The notes under the pieces are model-generated. The model worked only from the letters and a program-made list of their open reading frames with translations, ran no database searches and was not told the DNA's origin. This document shows positions 48,489 through 56,654 of a stretch of DNA of 64,000 bases, one piece after another (the stretch's first letter is position 1; the number at the start of each line of letters is the position of its first letter). The translations under genes were made by a program, and so were the position numbers. Source of the stretch: Mesorhizobium sp. WSM4311 (lineage in GTDB: Bacteria; Pseudomonadota; Alphaproteobacteria; Rhizobiales; Rhizobiaceae); assembly GCF_002295115.1 (NCBI RefSeq), contig NZ_NSFV01000001.1, forward strand, positions 620,001 through 684,000, given 5' to 3'.

Positions 48489-49301
48489 ATGGCAAGCTTT
48501 CATGTGATAGCAGGCGCCAGCGAGACGCTGGAACATACCAAAATTCGAAAAATCTCTGTTTCCGACCTTTTTGACGCGCTCAGGCGGGGCGTCGATGATT
48601 TCATGGTCAAACCGTCGCATATCATCTTTCTCTGCCTGATCTATCCGCTCGTGGGCGTCGTGCTCGCCGCCTGGACTTCAGGCGCCAATGCCTTACCGTT
48701 GTTGTTTCCGCTGGTTTCTGGCTTTGCGCTGGTTGGCCCATTCGCGGCGATAGGCCTCTATGAAATCAGCCGTAGACGGGAAGCCGGCCTCGACACCTCC
48801 TGGAGGCACGCTTTCGAGGTCAGGAATTCTCCGGCGCTGCCGGCCATCGCGGCGGTCGGGATCATGCTGTTTGCAATCTTCATCACGTGGCTTTTGACGG
48901 CGAAGATATTCTACGAATATCTTTTCGGCCCGGCTCCGCCGGAATCGATATCCAGCTTCATCAACGCGATATTTGCCACGGGACGCGGCTGGACGCTGAT
49001 CATATTGGGGCACGCCATCGGCTTTGTCTTTGCCGTGGTGGTGTTGTGCACGACGGTCGTCGCCTTCCCATTGTTGCTCGACCGCGATGTCGGTGCCTAT
49101 GAAGCGATCCACACCTCGGTGCGTGCGGTCCTGGCGAACCCGATCGTGATGGCTGTCTGGGGGCTGATCGTCGCCGTCGGCCTGATCATTGGCTCGCTGC
49201 CGGTGTTCGTCGGGCTCGCCGTCGTGTTGCCGATCCTCGGCCATGCCACCTGGCATGTCTACCGCAAGGTTGTGGAGTCGCCCGCCAGACCGACGAGTTA
49301 A
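48489..49301 (+). CDS. DUF2189 membrane protein
   Basis: The 270-residue protein has a soluble N-terminus with VRKISVSDLFDALRRGVDDF-like sequence (here IRKISVSDLFDALRRGVDDF) and six predicted membrane helices. It has the DUF2189 pattern GPFAAIGLYEISRRREAGLDTSW and VVAFPLLLDRDVGAYEAIHTSVRAV. Function is unknown; the family is common in alphaproteobacteria near respiratory genes. It lies between ctaB and the oxidase operon. ATG 48489 was chosen because the GGAGGAACGGTC sequence lies just before it. Confidence 0.85.
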   Translation: MASFHVIAGASETLEHTKIRKISVSDLFDALRRGVDDFMVKPSHIIFLCLIYPLVGVVLAAWTSGANALPLLFPLVSGFALVGPFAAIGLYEISRRREAGLDTSWRHAFEVRNSPALPAIAAVGIMLFAIFITWLLTAKIFYEYLFGPAPPESISSFINAIFATGRGWTLIILGHAIGFVFAVVVLCTTVVAFPLLLDRDVGAYEAIHTSVRAVLANPIVMAVWGLIVAVGLIIGSLPVFVGLAVVLPILGHATWHVYRKVVESPARPTS

Positions 49302-49327
49302 GGACGTTTTGCTTCACCGCACCGGCC

Positions 49328-49430
49328 AGAGCATTTTACCGTTTCATGGAAACGGTAAAATGCTCTATCTCTTTGTTTTAACGCAATTCCGGACGGAAAA
49401 CCGATCACACTTTTCCTGGATTGCTCAGGA
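49328..49430. repeat. Palindromic intergenic repeat element
   Basis: A perfect 18-bp inverted repeat (AGAGCATTTTACCGTTTC and its complement, 3-base loop ATG) spans 49328-49366. It is followed by TCTCTTTGTTTTAACGCAAT, CCGGACGGAAAACCG and CACTTTTCCTGGATTGCTC, which form a second weaker hairpin. I recognise this as a repeat family common between genes in Mesorhizobium and relatives. It lies between convergent genes. Confidence 0.7.
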
Positions 49431-49456
49431 TGCCGGTGCGGGTTTGATCGAAGCCG

Positions 49457-49930
49457 TCAGTAAGCCCGGTGGCTGAAGCGGGCGCGGTATGCGCCCATCG
49501 TCAAGTTGCGGAAATCCTCGCCGCTGACATGCACCAGCGTTCTGTGGTCGCCGCCTTCGAAGTAGATGTCGGCGGCATCACCAAGGCTGTCATCGACAAT
49601 CACCGGCACATCGTAGGGGGCGCCGATCGGCGGAATGGCGCCGGTATCGCAATCAGCGAAGAGCGAAGTCACCTCGTCTTCGGAGGCCAGTCCGAGACGC
49701 TTGTCCATGACGTCTTGCAATGTGCCGAGCTCGATCCTGTGCGTGCTGGGAACGACGGCCAACGCATAGCCGAGCTCGTGGTGAACAACGACCGATTTGG
49801 CCACTATGCTGCCGGGTACATGCGCCGCGATGGCGGACTGTCTGCTGGTGGACGTGCGATGGTGGGCGACTGTGTCGTATGAAATTCCCTTCCTGTCGAT
49901 AAAGTCCTTCAGTCTGGTAGCGATCGTCAT
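49457..49930 (-). CDS. YbaK/EbsC-type aminoacyl-tRNA deacylase
   Basis: The 157-residue single-domain protein resembles the prolyl-tRNA editing fold: FIDRKGISYDTVAHHRTSTS, the SIVAKSVVVHHELGYALAVVP strand pair with the conserved Lys, and IPPIGAPYDVPVIVDDSL near the end (the GxxxP motif of the INS/YbaK fold). Such enzymes remove misacylated amino acids from tRNA. The exact tRNA is unknown. An AGGGAGG site precedes the ATG at 49930. Confidence 0.82.
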   Translation of the reverse strand: MTIATRLKDFIDRKGISYDTVAHHRTSTSRQSAIAAHVPGSIVAKSVVVHHELGYALAVVPSTHRIELGTLQDVMDKRLGLASEDEVTSLFADCDTGAIPPIGAPYDVPVIVDDSLGDAADIYFEGGDHRTLVHVSGEDFRNLTMGAYRARFSHRAY

Positions 49931-50068
49931 CTTGGCCTCCCTTTGCCGGAGTTCGCGACGGGTGGGGAAACGAGGGCAGTCATTCTCCTTATGTCGTTTC
50001 CGATACTAAAATAGACCAGCTGCTGATGGTTCGAGGCGCGGCGGCAAGATCTGAATGCGGTTCGTGCC

Positions 50069-50458
50069 TCAGGGTCCGGCTCCGAAAAATGCCAGCCGGG
50101 TGAAAAGCGTGTAGTCGGCTTCGAAGACCATCATTGTCACGAACACCAGCACCAGTATCGGCGGCAGGATGATCGCATAGGCCAGCGCCAGCCGTTCCCA
50201 GGCCATGTGCATGAAGACAGCGACGATCAGCCCTGCCTTGAGGATCATGAAGATCAGGATCAGCGACCATCTGAGATAGCCGTGGAGGCCGAAATAGTCG
50301 ACCAGGTAGGAGCAGGTGCTGAGGATGAACAGCCACGCCCAGACCACCAGATAGAGCTTGATCGGATGTTGCTGATGCACGTCGGCACGGGCGACGGCCG
50401 CCGGCGCTGCCGCATGAAGTGCGTGTTGTCCTAGGCCGTTTGCGGTTGCTTCAGCCAT
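50069..50458 (-). CDS. Cytochrome c oxidase subunit IV family protein
   Basis: The 129-residue membrane protein has three predicted helices (YLVVWAWLFILSTCSYLVDYF, LILIFMILKAGLIVAVFMHM, LAYAIILPPILVLVFVTMMVF). The KAGLIVAVFMHMAWE segment is the signature of the prokaryotic COX4/CyoD-like subunit. It ends the five-gene oxidase operon, 9 bases after subunit III. Confidence 0.85.
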   Translation of the reverse strand: MAEATANGLGQHALHAAAPAAVARADVHQQHPIKLYLVVWAWLFILSTCSYLVDYFGLHGYLRWSLILIFMILKAGLIVAVFMHMAWERLALAYAIILPPILVLVFVTMMVFEADYTLFTRLAFFGAGP

Positions 50459-50467
50459 GTCTGCCTC

Positions 50468-51187
50468 TCACCAAAGATAGAAGAATGCGAAGATGAACAC
50501 CCAGACCAGATCGACGAAGTGCCAGTACAACCCCATGATCTCGACATTCTCGTAGCGGCCGGTGCGGCTGGTGAAGAAGCCGCGCCGTCCGAGGTCGTAG
50601 TCTCCGCGCCAGACTTTGCGCGCCACGATGATCAGGAAGATCACACCAATCGTCACATGCGTGCCGTGGAAACCGGTGATCATGAAGAAACACGACCCGA
50701 ATTGTGCGGCACCCCAGGGATTACCCCAGGGTCGCACCCCTTCAGTGATCAGCTTTGTCCATTCGAAGGCTTGCATGCCGACAAAGGTCGCGCCGAGTGC
50801 CGCGGTCAGAAGCATGAGGATGGCCGTCTTGCGGCGGTCGTGGCGATAGCCGAAGTTGACCGCCATGGCCATTGTTCCGCTGCTGGAGATCAGCACGAAG
50901 GTCATGATGGCAATAAGGATCAGCGGGATATCCGAGCCGCCGATACGAAGCGCAAAGACCTCGCTCGGATTGGGCCACGGCACCCGTGTCGAAATGCGCG
51001 CGGTCATGTAGGAGAGCAGGAAGCAGCCGAAGATGAAGGTGTCGCTGAGCAGGAATATCCACATCATGGCCTTGCCCCAGGACACGTTCTTGAACGCACG
51101 CTGATCCGAGGACCAATCGGCGGCAATGCCTCGCCAGCCTGTAGGCCGTGGCTCCGTATGGCCGATATGTGTCAGTGTCTCTGCCAT
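50468..51187 (-). CDS. ctaE: Cytochrome c oxidase subunit III
   Basis: The 239-residue protein has the subunit III pattern with MWIFLLSDTFIFGCFLLSYM, GMQAFEWTKLI, the conserved TGFHGTHVTIGVIFLI and the closing EIMGLYWHFVDLVWVFIFAFFYLW. Subunit III stabilises the catalytic core and proton uptake. The start at 51187 (MAETLTHIGH) has AAGGGG upstream. It is the second of two subunit III-type genes in the operon, 14 bases after the first. Confidence 0.92.
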   Translation of the reverse strand: MAETLTHIGHTEPRPTGWRGIAADWSSDQRAFKNVSWGKAMMWIFLLSDTFIFGCFLLSYMTARISTRVPWPNPSEVFALRIGGSDIPLILIAIMTFVLISSSGTMAMAVNFGYRHDRRKTAILMLLTAALGATFVGMQAFEWTKLITEGVRPWGNPWGAAQFGSCFFMITGFHGTHVTIGVIFLIIVARKVWRGDYDLGRRGFFTSRTGRYENVEIMGLYWHFVDLVWVFIFAFFYLW

Positions 51188-51201
51188 CCGCTTGATCCCC
51201 T

Positions 51202-51906
51202 TTAGGTCAGCAACTCCCGGCAAATGTCGATGAACGTCGCGGCCCAGCCGGCCAGCAACGCGAAGATGGCAAGCCAGACGAAGAGCAGGAAATGCCAGTA
51301 CATGGCGCATAGTTCCACGCCGAGGCGAAGCCGTTCCGGCCGCGCTCCAGTCCAGGCGCTCGTGGTCGTCCTGCCCAGACCCACCAGCCCTCCCAAGACG
51401 TGCAGGCCATGCATGCCGGTTATCAGGTAAAAGAAGCTGTTGGCCGGATTGGAGGCCAGGAAATAGCCGTCGGCGGTCAGCTGCCGCCATGCCATGAACT
51501 GACCGACCAGGAAGGCGAGCGCGGTGAGCCCGGCCGTGGCAAGGCCGAGCCTGACAGTGTCGATCTGACCCCTGCGCGCCGCCACCGAAGTGCATTGCAG
51601 GGCGACGCTGCTCAGGACCAGCACGCCGGTGTTGAGCCAGAGCAGTCGCGGCAGGGGCAACGGCTGCCAGTCCGACACCGCCATCCGCATGAAATAAGCA
51701 CTGGTGAAGAGCGCGAACAGGCAGCCGACGACAGCAAGGAAAACGCCGAGACCTATCTTGGCTGTTGGCAGGGCCGACCGGTCGAGCCCGACAAAATCAC
51801 CGGCCAGACCTTGCTCGAGCCATGGCTTCGTCATCAGCCGCTGGTGCGAAAGCCACCATCCGGCAAAACCGGCAATGACGAGCAGGAAGACCAGGATGAC
51901 GCTCAT
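51202..51906 (-). CDS. Second cytochrome c oxidase subunit III-type protein
   Basis: The 234-residue membrane protein is related to subunit III but distinct: KIGLGVFLAVVGCLFALFTSAYFMRMA, the TGMHGLHVLGGLVGLGRTT segment and VELCAMYWHFLLFVWLAIFALL. It has an extra N-terminal helix and lacks the FEW-type motif of its neighbour. Bradyrhizobium coxMNOP also encodes two subunit III homologues. It overlaps the subunit I gene by 4 bases (ATGA), so translation is coupled. Confidence 0.86.
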   Translation of the reverse strand: MSVILVFLLVIAGFAGWWLSHQRLMTKPWLEQGLAGDFVGLDRSALPTAKIGLGVFLAVVGCLFALFTSAYFMRMAVSDWQPLPLPRLLWLNTGVLVLSSVALQCTSVAARRGQIDTVRLGLATAGLTALAFLVGQFMAWRQLTADGYFLASNPANSFFYLITGMHGLHVLGGLVGLGRTTTSAWTGARPERLRLGVELCAMYWHFLLFVWLAIFALLAGWAATFIDICRELLT

Positions 51907-53672
51907 GCCGGCTCCCTTGAGGGTCCGAAGGAGCCCGGCATGTTCTGCGGGATGAAGTCTTCCTTGGCACCCGGTACGCTGTAATCGTAAGCCCACCGAT
52001 AGACGATCGGCAGGTCCTTGCCGAAATTGCCGTGGGCCGGCGGTGTTTGCGGCGTCTGCCATTCGAGAGTCGTGGCCCGCCACGGATTGCCGCCGGCCTC
52101 GCGGCCATGGCGGATGCTCCAGATCAGGTTGAACAGGAACACCATCTGGGCGAAGCCGACAATGAAGGCCATGACGCTGATGAAAGAGTTCAGGTGATGG
52201 GCCGACTCCGTCATGATCGTCATGTCGGTCAGTTCGGCATAGCGCCGCGGCACGCCCATCAAGCCGAGGTAGTGCATGGGGAAGAAAATCAGGTAGGCGC
52301 CGAGGAAGGTGACCCAGAAATGGAACCGGCCCAGCGTTTCGTGGAGCATCCGGCCGGTGACCTTCGGGTACCAATGGTAGATCGCGCCAAAGACCACGAG
52401 GATCGGGGCGACACCCATGACCATATGGAAATGGGCGACGACGAACATCGTGTCGGACAGCGGAACATCGACGACGACATTGCCGAGGAACAGGCCGGTC
52501 AGCCCGCCATTGACGAAGGTGACGATGAAAGCCAGGGCGAACAGCATGGGTATGGTGAGATGGATGTCGCCGCGCCACAGGGTCAGCACCCAATTATAGA
52601 CCTTGATGGCGGTCGGAATGGCGATGATCAGCGTCGTGGTGGCGAAGAAGAAGCCAAAATAAGGGTGCATGCCGCTGACATACATGTGGTGCGCCCAGAC
52701 CACGAAACTCAGCGCGCCAATGCCGACGATGGCCCAGACCATCATCCGGTAGCCGAAGATGTTCTTGCGTGCATGGGTGCTGATCAGGTCGGATACGATG
52801 CCGAACGCCGGCAGCGCCACGATGTAGACCTCGGGATGGCCGAAGAACCAGAACAGGTGCTGGAACAGGATCGGGCTGCCGCCATTGTGTTGCAACTGCT
52901 CGCCCATCTCGGAAATCGCCGGCATGAAGAAGCTGGTGCCGAGCACGCGGTCAAGCAGCATCATCACGCTGGCGACGAACAGCGCCGGAAAGGCGAGCAG
53001 CGCCATGACGGTCGCGGTGAAGATGCCCCAGACGGTCAGCGGCAGGCGCATCATCGTCATGCCGCGGGTGCGACCCTGCAGCACGGTCACCACATAGTTG
53101 AGGCCACCCATCGTGAAGCCGATGATGAACAGGATCAGTGAGGAGAGCATCAGGATGATGCCCCAGTCCTGGCCGCCTGGCGTCCCGCTCATGATGGCCT
53201 GCGGCGGATAGAGCGTCCAGCCGGCCCCGGTCGGTCCGCCGGGCGCAAAGAAGCTCGACACTAGGACCAGCACGGCGAGCAGGTAGATCCAGTAGCTCAG
53301 CATGTTGACATAGGGAAAGACCATGTCGCGCGCGCCGACCATCAGGGGGATCAGATAGTTGCCAAAGCCGCCGAGGAAGAGGGCGGTGAGCAGGTAGATC
53401 ACCATGATCATGCCGTGCATGGTGATGAACTGGTAGTAGGCCTCCGGGGTGATGAAGTCGAACGTGCCGGGAAAGCCAAGCTGCAGTCGCATCAGCCAGG
53501 ACAGCACCAGGGCGACCAAGCCGATTGCTGTTGCCGTTGCCGAATACTGGACGGCGATGACCTTGGCGTCCTGCGAGAAGACGTATTTGGTCCACCAACT
53601 GTGCGGATGGTAGAGTTCTACTTCCGCGACTTCGGCCGGCGGGATGCCATCTGCAGGGGTGATGTCGACCAT
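51903..53672 (-). CDS. ctaD: Cytochrome c oxidase subunit I
   Basis: The 589-residue heme-copper oxidase catalytic subunit has ITMHGMIMVIYLLTALFLGG (heme a ligand His), WFFGHPEVYIVALPAFGIVS with the His-Tyr crosslink site, WAHHMYVSGMHP with the CuB histidines, and VVAHFHMVMGVAPILV for the a3 and a ligands. It reduces oxygen to water while pumping protons. The Glu in the GHPEVY segment places it in the A-type superfamily. The start at 53672 (MVDITPADG) has GGAGG upstream. In the operon it lies between subunit II and the first subunit III. Confidence 0.95.
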   Translation of the reverse strand: MVDITPADGIPPAEVAEVELYHPHSWWTKYVFSQDAKVIAVQYSATATAIGLVALVLSWLMRLQLGFPGTFDFITPEAYYQFITMHGMIMVIYLLTALFLGGFGNYLIPLMVGARDMVFPYVNMLSYWIYLLAVLVLVSSFFAPGGPTGAGWTLYPPQAIMSGTPGGQDWGIILMLSSLILFIIGFTMGGLNYVVTVLQGRTRGMTMMRLPLTVWGIFTATVMALLAFPALFVASVMMLLDRVLGTSFFMPAISEMGEQLQHNGGSPILFQHLFWFFGHPEVYIVALPAFGIVSDLISTHARKNIFGYRMMVWAIVGIGALSFVVWAHHMYVSGMHPYFGFFFATTTLIIAIPTAIKVYNWVLTLWRGDIHLTIPMLFALAFIVTFVNGGLTGLFLGNVVVDVPLSDTMFVVAHFHMVMGVAPILVVFGAIYHWYPKVTGRMLHETLGRFHFWVTFLGAYLIFFPMHYLGLMGVPRRYAELTDMTIMTESAHHLNSFISVMAFIVGFAQMVFLFNLIWSIRHGREAGGNPWRATTLEWQTPQTPPAHGNFGKDLPIVYRWAYDYSVPGAKEDFIPQNMPGSFGPSREPA

Positions 53673-53695
53673 AGGAACACCTCCGTGTCCTTTTT

Positions 53696-54580
53696 TCAGC
53701 GAGACCCTACCGTTTCGAGCCTTGCTGCAATTTCGGGACCCGCTGCCGCGGTCTGTCCCGTCGTCTCGTCTGCCGACCCCGTCTTCTGGGGGGCCGACAA
53801 TTGTGCAAAAGTCTGCTGCTGGCCGAGCCAGGCGACATAATCTTCCTGGGTGTCGACCATCACGACGCCATGCATCATCGGATGTCCCTGGCCGCAAAGT
53901 TCGGCGCATAGGACCTGGAAGGTTCCGGTCCTGGTCGGGGTGAACCAGAAATAGGTCACCGAGCCCGGGATCATGTCCATCTTGGCGCGGAATTCCGGTA
54001 CATAGAAATCATGCAGCACATCGATCGAGCGGAGCAGCATCTTGACCGGTTTGCCGACCGGCAGATGCAGATCGGCCGCTGCGACCACGACGTCGTCCTG
54101 ACCATTGGGATCGCTGGGGATGACCCCCAGCGGATTGTCGGCACCGACGTCGCGCGTGTCTGATGTACCGAGCTTGCCGTCCCTGCCGGGCAGGCGGAAA
54201 CTCCATTGCCATTGCTGGCCAATGACCTCGACCTCTGTCGCGTCGCGTGGAACGGTAACAAATCGGCTCCAGACGAACAGGCCGGGAACCAGCAGCGCCG
54301 TGACCCCAACCGCGGTGACGATCGTCAGCCACGATTCGAGCCGCTTGTTCTCCGGTTCGTACGCAGCACGATTGCCTTCCCGATGACGGAAGCGGAACAC
54401 GCAATAGGCCATGAAAAGCACGACGGCGGCGAAGACGACGCCGGTGATCCAGAAGGTGATGATGATGGTGTTGTCGATATAGGCCCAGTTCGAGGCAATC
54501 GGCGTCCACCACCATGGGCTCAGGAGGTGAAACAACACCGAGCCCACGACGATCAAAACGAGTACAAGCGCTACGGCCAT
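53696..54580 (-). CDS. ctaC: Cytochrome c oxidase subunit II (CuA)
   Basis: The 294-residue protein has two N-terminal membrane helices (VALVLVLIVVGSVLFHLLSPW and FWITGVVFAAVVLFMAYCVFRF) and a periplasmic cupredoxin domain. The complete CuA site is HDFYVPEF plus CAELCGQGHPMMHG, so the oxidase takes electrons from cytochrome c, not quinol. The start at ATG 54580 has a strong GGAGGAA site; ATG 54598 lacks one. It is the first gene of the operon II-I-III'-III-IV, an order like coxMNOP of Bradyrhizobium. No classical heme A maturation genes adjoin it. Confidence 0.94.
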   Translation of the reverse strand: MAVALVLVLIVVGSVLFHLLSPWWWTPIASNWAYIDNTIIITFWITGVVFAAVVLFMAYCVFRFRHREGNRAAYEPENKRLESWLTIVTAVGVTALLVPGLFVWSRFVTVPRDATEVEVIGQQWQWSFRLPGRDGKLGTSDTRDVGADNPLGVIPSDPNGQDDVVVAAADLHLPVGKPVKMLLRSIDVLHDFYVPEFRAKMDMIPGSVTYFWFTPTRTGTFQVLCAELCGQGHPMMHGVVMVDTQEDYVAWLGQQQTFAQLSAPQKTGSADETTGQTAAAGPEIAARLETVGSR

Positions 54581-54843
54581 GTCCCGTTCCTCCGGCATTC
54601 AAGGGGGAGCGAAGCCGCCCGCAAGAAATGCCAAGCGCATCATAGCTTAATTTGGGGTCGCAATTCCAGAGGCTACTATCTTGACGGGAAAAATGCGCCC
54701 TTTGCCGCGGCGAGACGGGCTATCCCTGGATCAGCAGCAGGCTGGAATGACCTTCTGACCGCCTCAACGATCGTTCGAGCAGGAATTCCGAACGGCGCTT
54801 GAGGAGGATATGAGCGGAGGCTGTTTTAGCCGGATTCCCAGTG

Positions 54844-55530
54844 CTATTTCAGCAGGTCGACCAGGACGTCGAAGGCGGCGTCAATATCGGCGCGGACGGC
54901 CTGGCGGACGGCTTCGGCATCGCGGTCGCGCAGTGCCGCGAACATCTCCTGGTGATGCTCGTTGGCGGTCGAATAATTTCCGGAATCATGCAGCATGTTG
55001 AAATAGGGACTGATCTGCAGCCACAGATTTTCGATGATGTTGAGGATGTTTTCCGAGCCGGCCGCGCGGTAGATGGAGAAGTGAAAGGCGTAGTTGGCGC
55101 GCAGATAGGATTTGACGTCTCCCGCCGCGTTGGCCTGTTCGAGCGCTGTCAGATGCTGGCCGAGTTGCGCGATGCCCTGATCGTCGATGCGCTCTGCCGC
55201 CCAGGCGGCGGCGATCGCCTCGATCTCGAAGCGGACATTCCTGAGATCGATGAGGCGCGCGCGGCTGAGTGCGGGAATGCCGATCGAGCGCCCTGAAACG
55301 ACCATCAGGGCATTGGCCGCGGTCAGTCGCCGCAATGCCTCCCTGACCGGCATAGGACTGACCCCGAAGGCGTCGGCCAGGCTTTGCACCGTCACCATCT
55401 CGCCAGGCACGATGCTGCCGTCGAGGATCAATTCGGTGACGTGGCGATAGACCCTGTCCTGCAGGGTCTCCCTGGACAGGGGCACGATCTCGACACCCGG
55501 CTTCCTGAACGCCGCTCCGGCCATTTCCAT
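54844..55530 (-). CDS. GntR/FCD family transcriptional regulator
   Basis: The 228-residue regulator has an N-terminal winged helix (ETLQDRVYRHVTELILDGSI, VQSLADAFGVSPMPVREALRRL) and a C-terminal all-helical FCD ligand domain. The latter contains RFEIEAIAAAWAAERI, the metal-ligand-type histidines in NYAFHFSIYRAAGS and the final HHQEMFAALRDRDAEAVRQAV. It is divergent from the SDR-BKACE operon and likely represses it until its ligand, perhaps the pathway substrate, is present. ATG 55530 is taken as the start; ATG 55524 is the alternative. Confidence 0.88.
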   Translation of the reverse strand: MEMAGAAFRKPGVEIVPLSRETLQDRVYRHVTELILDGSIVPGEMVTVQSLADAFGVSPMPVREALRRLTAANALMVVSGRSIGIPALSRARLIDLRNVRFEIEAIAAAWAAERIDDQGIAQLGQHLTALEQANAAGDVKSYLRANYAFHFSIYRAAGSENILNIIENLWLQISPYFNMLHDSGNYSTANEHHQEMFAALRDRDAEAVRQAVRADIDAAFDVLVDLLK

Positions 55531-55630
55531 CAACCTTTCGGCGCAAAGGCCGCGCCATAACTCGTTCCCGGAATGCAGGGTTCCGGCTGCCGCGTCAAGC
55601 GTCGGCGCCCCAGTCTTGATGTAAGATATT

Positions 55631-55658
55631 TCATCATTGATCGTTGATCAAATGATGA
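55631..55658. promoter_or_regulatory. Candidate operator between the GntR gene and the catabolic operon
   Basis: A perfect 8-bp inverted repeat TCATCATT/AATGATGA encloses GATCGTTGATCA, which itself has two GATC half-sites. It lies about 100 bases upstream of the GntR start, where autoregulation and operon control would both be possible. Binding by this regulator is inferred. Confidence 0.5.
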
Positions 55659-55681
55659 TACGGTCTCCGACATCGAATGAC

Positions 55682-55824
55682 GAGGGCATGCTCGGCGGCG
55701 AGCTGCTTTTGACGGCGCTGCAGATGCTGCTGGCCAACACGCTGCCTACGCCACCAGGGCAATTCTTTACGGGCTGGTCGTTCTGGGCGCCGTCATGGCG
55801 CTGCGCGAACGGCGGCTGCAATGA
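55682..55824 (+). pseudogene. Frameshifted C-terminal remnant of a sugar-type ABC transporter permease
   Basis: One frame reads GMLGGELLLTALQMLLANTL (from about 55688). After a frame change near 55745, the next frame reads YATRAILYGLVVLGAVMALR then ERRLQ and stop at 55822-55824. Joined, these look like the last membrane helices of an RbsC-type (BPD_transp_2) permease. No start, ribosome site or upstream body remains. The rest of 55531-55837 is the regulatory region. Confidence 0.6.
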
Positions 55825-55837
55825 AAAGGACAGGACG

Positions 55838-56644
55838 ATGAGCGCAAAGGCACCCGCATCGGCGGACGAATTTCTGGCCGGGCTGAAAGGGCAGCGCGTG
55901 CTGGTGACGGCGGGCGCCGGCGGCATCGGCTTCGCCATCGCCGACACGCTGTCGCGGCTCGGCGCACGCATCGTCGTCTGCGACATCTCCGACGAGGCGC
56001 TGGCCGCGGCTCCCGGCAAGATCGACCTGGTCGCGGCGGTCAAGGCCGATGTCTCGCGCGACGAGGACGTCGACCGGCTGTTCGAGACGGTCAAGGAGAA
56101 ACTCGGCGGGCTCGACGCGCTGATCAACAATGCCGGCATTGCCGGGCCGACAGGCGGTGTCGACGAGATCGAACCGGATGACTGGCGGCGCTGCATCGAT
56201 ATCTGCCTGACAGGGCAGTTCCTCTGCGCAAGGCGCGCCGTACCGCTGATCAAGGCAGAAGGCGGCGGCTCGATCGTGTCCATGTCGTCGGCGGCCGGCC
56301 GCCATGGCTACGCGTTCCGCACGCCCTATTCGGCCGCCAAATTCGGCGTCATCGGTTTCACGCAAAGCCTCGCCAAGGAGCTTGGGCCGCACGGCATCAG
56401 GGTCAATGCCATCCTGCCCGGCATTATCGAGGGGCCACGCATCGAAAGCGTCATCGCGGCGCGCGCCAAACAGGTCGGCATCGGCCACGAGGAGATGACG
56501 GGCCGCTATCTGCAGAACATCTCGCTGCGCCGCATGACCAGCCCCTATGACGTGGCCTCGATGGTGGCGTTCCTGCTCTCCGATGCGGGCATCAACATTT
56601 CCGGCCAGTCGCTCGGCGTCGACGGCAACGTCGAAACACTTTGA
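55838..56644 (+). CDS. SDR family oxidoreductase
   Basis: The 268-residue classical short-chain dehydrogenase has the cofactor loop VLVTAGAGGIGFAIADTL, the NNAG motif in LINNAGIAGPTG, the catalytic Ser in IVSMSSAAG, the Tyr/Lys pair in YSAAKFGVIGF, and the C-terminal SGQSLGVDGNVETL. The Asp after the second strand (VVCDIS) favours NAD. The substrate is unknown, probably a hydroxyl of a sugar or polyol acid. It is the first intact gene of a three-gene operon, 10 bases ahead of the next. Start 55838 has an ACAGGACG sequence before it. Confidence 0.87.
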   Translation: MSAKAPASADEFLAGLKGQRVLVTAGAGGIGFAIADTLSRLGARIVVCDISDEALAAAPGKIDLVAAVKADVSRDEDVDRLFETVKEKLGGLDALINNAGIAGPTGGVDEIEPDDWRRCIDICLTGQFLCARRAVPLIKAEGGGSIVSMSSAAGRHGYAFRTPYSAAKFGVIGFTQSLAKELGPHGIRVNAILPGIIEGPRIESVIAARAKQVGIGHEEMTGRYLQNISLRRMTSPYDVASMVAFLLSDAGINISGQSLGVDGNVETL

Positions 56645-56654
56645 GGACCAAGCC

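Noticed and set aside
51202..52593. Single 463-residue minus-strand protein
   Set aside because: Its first 229 codons are an out-of-frame reading of ctaD; only the part from 51906 encodes the subunit III-type protein.
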